A program made the translations under genes and the position numbers. A stretch of DNA of 38,124 nucleotides, taken from positions 1-38,124 of the forward strand of contig CBDUSI010000035.1 of assembly GCA_965370045.1 (NCBI GenBank). The letters are read 5' to 3'. The DNA comes from CAZONU01 sp965370045. Its GTDB lineage: Bacteria > Planctomycetota > SZUA-567 > JAKLDR01. Below are positions 36,343 through 38,124 of this stretch, piece by piece. The notes beneath the pieces are model-generated. The model did no database searches and had not been told where the DNA came from. It saw only the letters and a program-made list of their open reading frames with translations. Every line of letters begins with the position of its first letter. Within the stretch, counting starts at the first letter, position 1.

Positions 36343-36609
36343 ATGGGCGACGAAACCGAACGCGGCAAGGCCTGGTTGGAGCTGGCGCGCGCCGTGGAGA
36401 CCCTGCAGCAGAAGCTCGGCGCCTACATGAGCGTCGCCGCCAATGCCGGCTGCGAGTGCTGCGCCAACTGCCGGGTCCGCGGACCGGTGGAGGGGATAGT
36501 GAACGTCGACGGACAAACCCGTGAGCGTGTTTTCTGCTATCAGCTGGGCAATTGGCGCCCGGTGGACGGGTGGTGCCCTGCCTGGCCCGAGTTGAACGTC
36601 AGACAGTAG
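36343..36609 (+). CDS. Small Cys-rich phage-like protein
   Basis: The 88-aa protein starts at ATG 36343 after a GGGAGGTG ribosome site. It has a helical N-terminus (LELARAVETLQQKLGAYM), then a Cys cluster CECCANC followed by later Cys residues (VFCYQLGNW, WCPAWPE), consistent with one zinc site. No family is recognised. It lies 39 nt before the terminase gene. A small terminase usually occupies this slot, but I see no helix-turn-helix or terminase-small motif. Confidence 0.6.
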   Translation: MGDETERGKAWLELARAVETLQQKLGAYMSVAANAGCECCANCRVRGPVEGIVNVDGQTRERVFCYQLGNWRPVDGWCPAWPELNVRQ

Positions 36610-36648
36610 GCCCGCTTACTCGAGTATCGACCGAAGGTCGGGGACGCT

Positions 36649-37923
36649 ATGGTCAGAGTGAAAGTCGTACAAACTGCTGCGCACGAAGTTCCCTTCACCG
36701 CGCACGAAGGGCAGCGGGAAATATGCGAAAGCGACGCCCGCTTCCGCGACGTCTGCTGCGGGCGTCGCTTCGGCAAGACGCGGCTGGTGGCTGCCGAGTG
36801 CCTGGCCGCAGCGAGGAGGAGTTACCCTCACGGGCGAAGTCCGCGCGTTTGGTTGGTCGCGCCCACTTTCAAGGTGGGGAACGAAGCCTGGGACCTGCCC
36901 GGGGGCATCCTCGACCTGGGTAAGAACGTGATGCGAAAAGTCCATCGCACCGACCGCCGCTACTGGGTGAAGGGAGGCGGGCTTATCGAATTGCGCACCG
37001 CGGACCGGGAAGACAATCTCCGCGGCGGCGGACTCGACTTCCTGGCAATCGACGAGGCCGGGATGATCTCGGAGCGCGCCTGGCGGGCGCTCCGGCCGAC
37101 CGTCTCCGACCGCGGCGGACGGGTGCTCCGCGCCGGCACGCCGCGGGGCCGCAACTGGTGGTATCGCGAGTGGAAGAAGGGACAGCCCGGCCCGGACGGC
37201 GACCCGGACTATCGTTCCTGGCAGATGTCCAGCAACACCAGCCCGTACTTCTCTTCCGAGGAATGGGGAGCAGCCCGCGGGCAGCTCCCCGCCGACTGGT
37301 TCCGACAGGAGTACGAGGCTGAGTTTCTGGAGTCGATGGCCGCGGTCTTCCGGGGACTTGAGCGTTGCCTGGTGCCCGGCGAAGGGATTCCTCCCCGGCC
37401 CGGAGAGAAGTACGTCCACGGGCTGGACATCGCCAAACAGCAGGATTGGTCGGTGCTGGTTACGGTGGCGCTCTCCAGCGGGCGAGTCTGCCACCTCAAG
37501 CGGCTTCAGCGCGTCGAGTATCTGCAACAGGCGGAGATATTCGCCGAGGTGGTGCGGCGTTATCCCGGCCCGGTCTGGGCGGACGCCAGCGGCGTGGGCC
37601 CGGCGTTGATCGAGCCACTCGGCGAGCGAGGCGCCTCCGTGAGCAACTATCTCTTCACCGAAGAGCGCAAGCGGCGGCTGGTGGGCAACCTGATCGTCGG
37701 CGTGGAAAGCGGCGCCGTGCGCATCCCCACCGGGGGAGAGTTCGCCGTGCTGGTCGGCGAGATGCGCGACTTCGAATACAAGCTTTCGCTCACGGGCCAG
37801 CCCCGCTACGGAGCGCCGGCATCGCTGCATGACGACTGCGTCTACAGCCTGGCGCTGGCCTGGTGGGGACTGGCTCACGGCGGGGCTGCATTCACGCGAC
37901 AAGTCTATTACCAGATGAATTAG
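36649..37923 (+). CDS. Phage terminase large subunit
   Basis: This 424-aa protein packages phage DNA. The N-terminal ATPase has a Walker A variant GRRFGKT (K43) and a Walker B LAIDEAG with D135 and E136. A motif-III-like segment follows (LRAGTPRGRNWW). The C-terminal nuclease of RNase-H fold has the expected metal acids D260 (HGLDIAKQQDWS), D312 (WADASGVGP) and D395/D396 (LHDDCVYSLALAW). The size is normal for the short terminase class. ATG 36649 follows AGGTCGGGG. It is preceded by small genes but no clear small subunit, and the head genes that should follow lie beyond the window. It makes the phage assignment of the segment firm. Confidence 0.92.
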   Translation: MVRVKVVQTAAHEVPFTAHEGQREICESDARFRDVCCGRRFGKTRLVAAECLAAARRSYPHGRSPRVWLVAPTFKVGNEAWDLPGGILDLGKNVMRKVHRTDRRYWVKGGGLIELRTADREDNLRGGGLDFLAIDEAGMISERAWRALRPTVSDRGGRVLRAGTPRGRNWWYREWKKGQPGPDGDPDYRSWQMSSNTSPYFSSEEWGAARGQLPADWFRQEYEAEFLESMAAVFRGLERCLVPGEGIPPRPGEKYVHGLDIAKQQDWSVLVTVALSSGRVCHLKRLQRVEYLQQAEIFAEVVRRYPGPVWADASGVGPALIEPLGERGASVSNYLFTEERKRRLVGNLIVGVESGAVRIPTGGEFAVLVGEMRDFEYKLSLTGQPRYGAPASLHDDCVYSLALAWWGLAHGGAAFTRQVYYQMN

Positions 37924-37931
37924 GAGTGCAT

Positions 37932-38105
37932 ATGAGCAAGCTGGAGGAACTGAAACGGGAACATCCGGAGAAGGCCGGGCTGACCGGGGAATGGACCTGG
38001 GCCCGGACGCTGCGCGAGGGGCTTCTGGCCGACGAGGGGACGCGCGCCCGCTGGCTGGTCAAGGGGCAAAGCTGGTGGGGGGCCTGCAAAAGGGGACCAC
38101 TTTGA
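37932..38105 (+). CDS. Short protein after the terminase
   Basis: The 57-aa product starts at ATG 37932, 8 nt after the terminase stop, with an AGGAG site. It is charged and Trp/Arg-rich (GEWTWARTLREGLLADEGTRARWLV), with no known domain. In most phages a portal protein or small head gene follows the terminase. This could be a real small gene or the start of a longer gene cut by a frameshift, as the contig ends 19 nt later. Confidence 0.5.
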   Translation: MSKLEELKREHPEKAGLTGEWTWARTLREGLLADEGTRARWLVKGQSWWGACKRGPL

Positions 38106-38124
38106 GGGGTTGATGGGCTTGTAA

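Overview
This 38.1-kb, high-GC window carries 32 protein-coding genes that I can support, packed tightly with many 1-4 nt overlaps and frequent GTG or TTG starts. I see no rRNA, tRNA or CRISPR. Kdo-pathway and LPS-transport genes point to a Gram-negative diderm. A formylglycine-type sulfatase, a zinc-ribbon Ser/Thr kinase fused to a long WD40 region, a membrane FHA protein and a pseudopilin cluster together resemble Planctomycetota or a related environmental lineage. That placement is an inference from gene content, not from a marker gene.

Left part (1-6.1 kb): a calcium-binding EF-hand-like protein, a strong shared terminator, then a leftward operon of sulfatase, alpha/alpha-toroid glycosidase-like protein, a frameshifted flavin reductase and an MFS transporter. 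This looks like a small sulfated-glycan utilisation unit. 6.2-10.6 kb: a rightward operon of a STAS protein, kdsD, kdsC, an LptC-like and an LptA-like protein, covering Kdo synthesis and LPS transport. Between them the last two proteins carry three OstA-like units. 10.6-13.4 kb: a leftward gene for a membrane protein with two FHA domains. 13.5-18.0 kb: an Opp/Dpp-type operon (binding protein and two permeases, no ATPase) ending in a PHP-domain gene.

18.0-25.0 kb, all leftward: four type II secretion/type IV pilin-like minor pseudopilin genes (H, I, J and K-like), an M28 peptidase with its own promoter, tsaE, and a nucleotide-sugar dehydrogenase. 25.2-34.6 kb, rightward: a giant membrane protein with a zinc ribbon and an external transglutaminase-like domain, then a zinc-ribbon Ser/Thr kinase with about 13 WD40 repeats, a ComEA-like helix-hairpin-helix protein and a diguanylate cyclase. 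The first two share N-terminal architecture and may form a trans-envelope signalling pair. The FHA protein at 10.6 kb is a possible reader of the kinase's phosphorylation.

34.6-38.1 kb is the edge of a phage or prophage-like element: a leftward XRE repressor with a zinc-ribbon-like C-terminus in place of a peptidase domain, a near-consensus rightward promoter overlaid by two dyads, small genes of unknown function, a low-GC sigma-region-4-like regulator, a Cys-rich small protein and a terminase large subunit. No integrase, portal or small terminase is visible. The window ends inside this element.

The most interesting signals are the kinase/transglutaminase pair with shared zinc ribbons, the expanded LptC/LptA proteins, and the compact control region and odd small genes of the phage-like segment.
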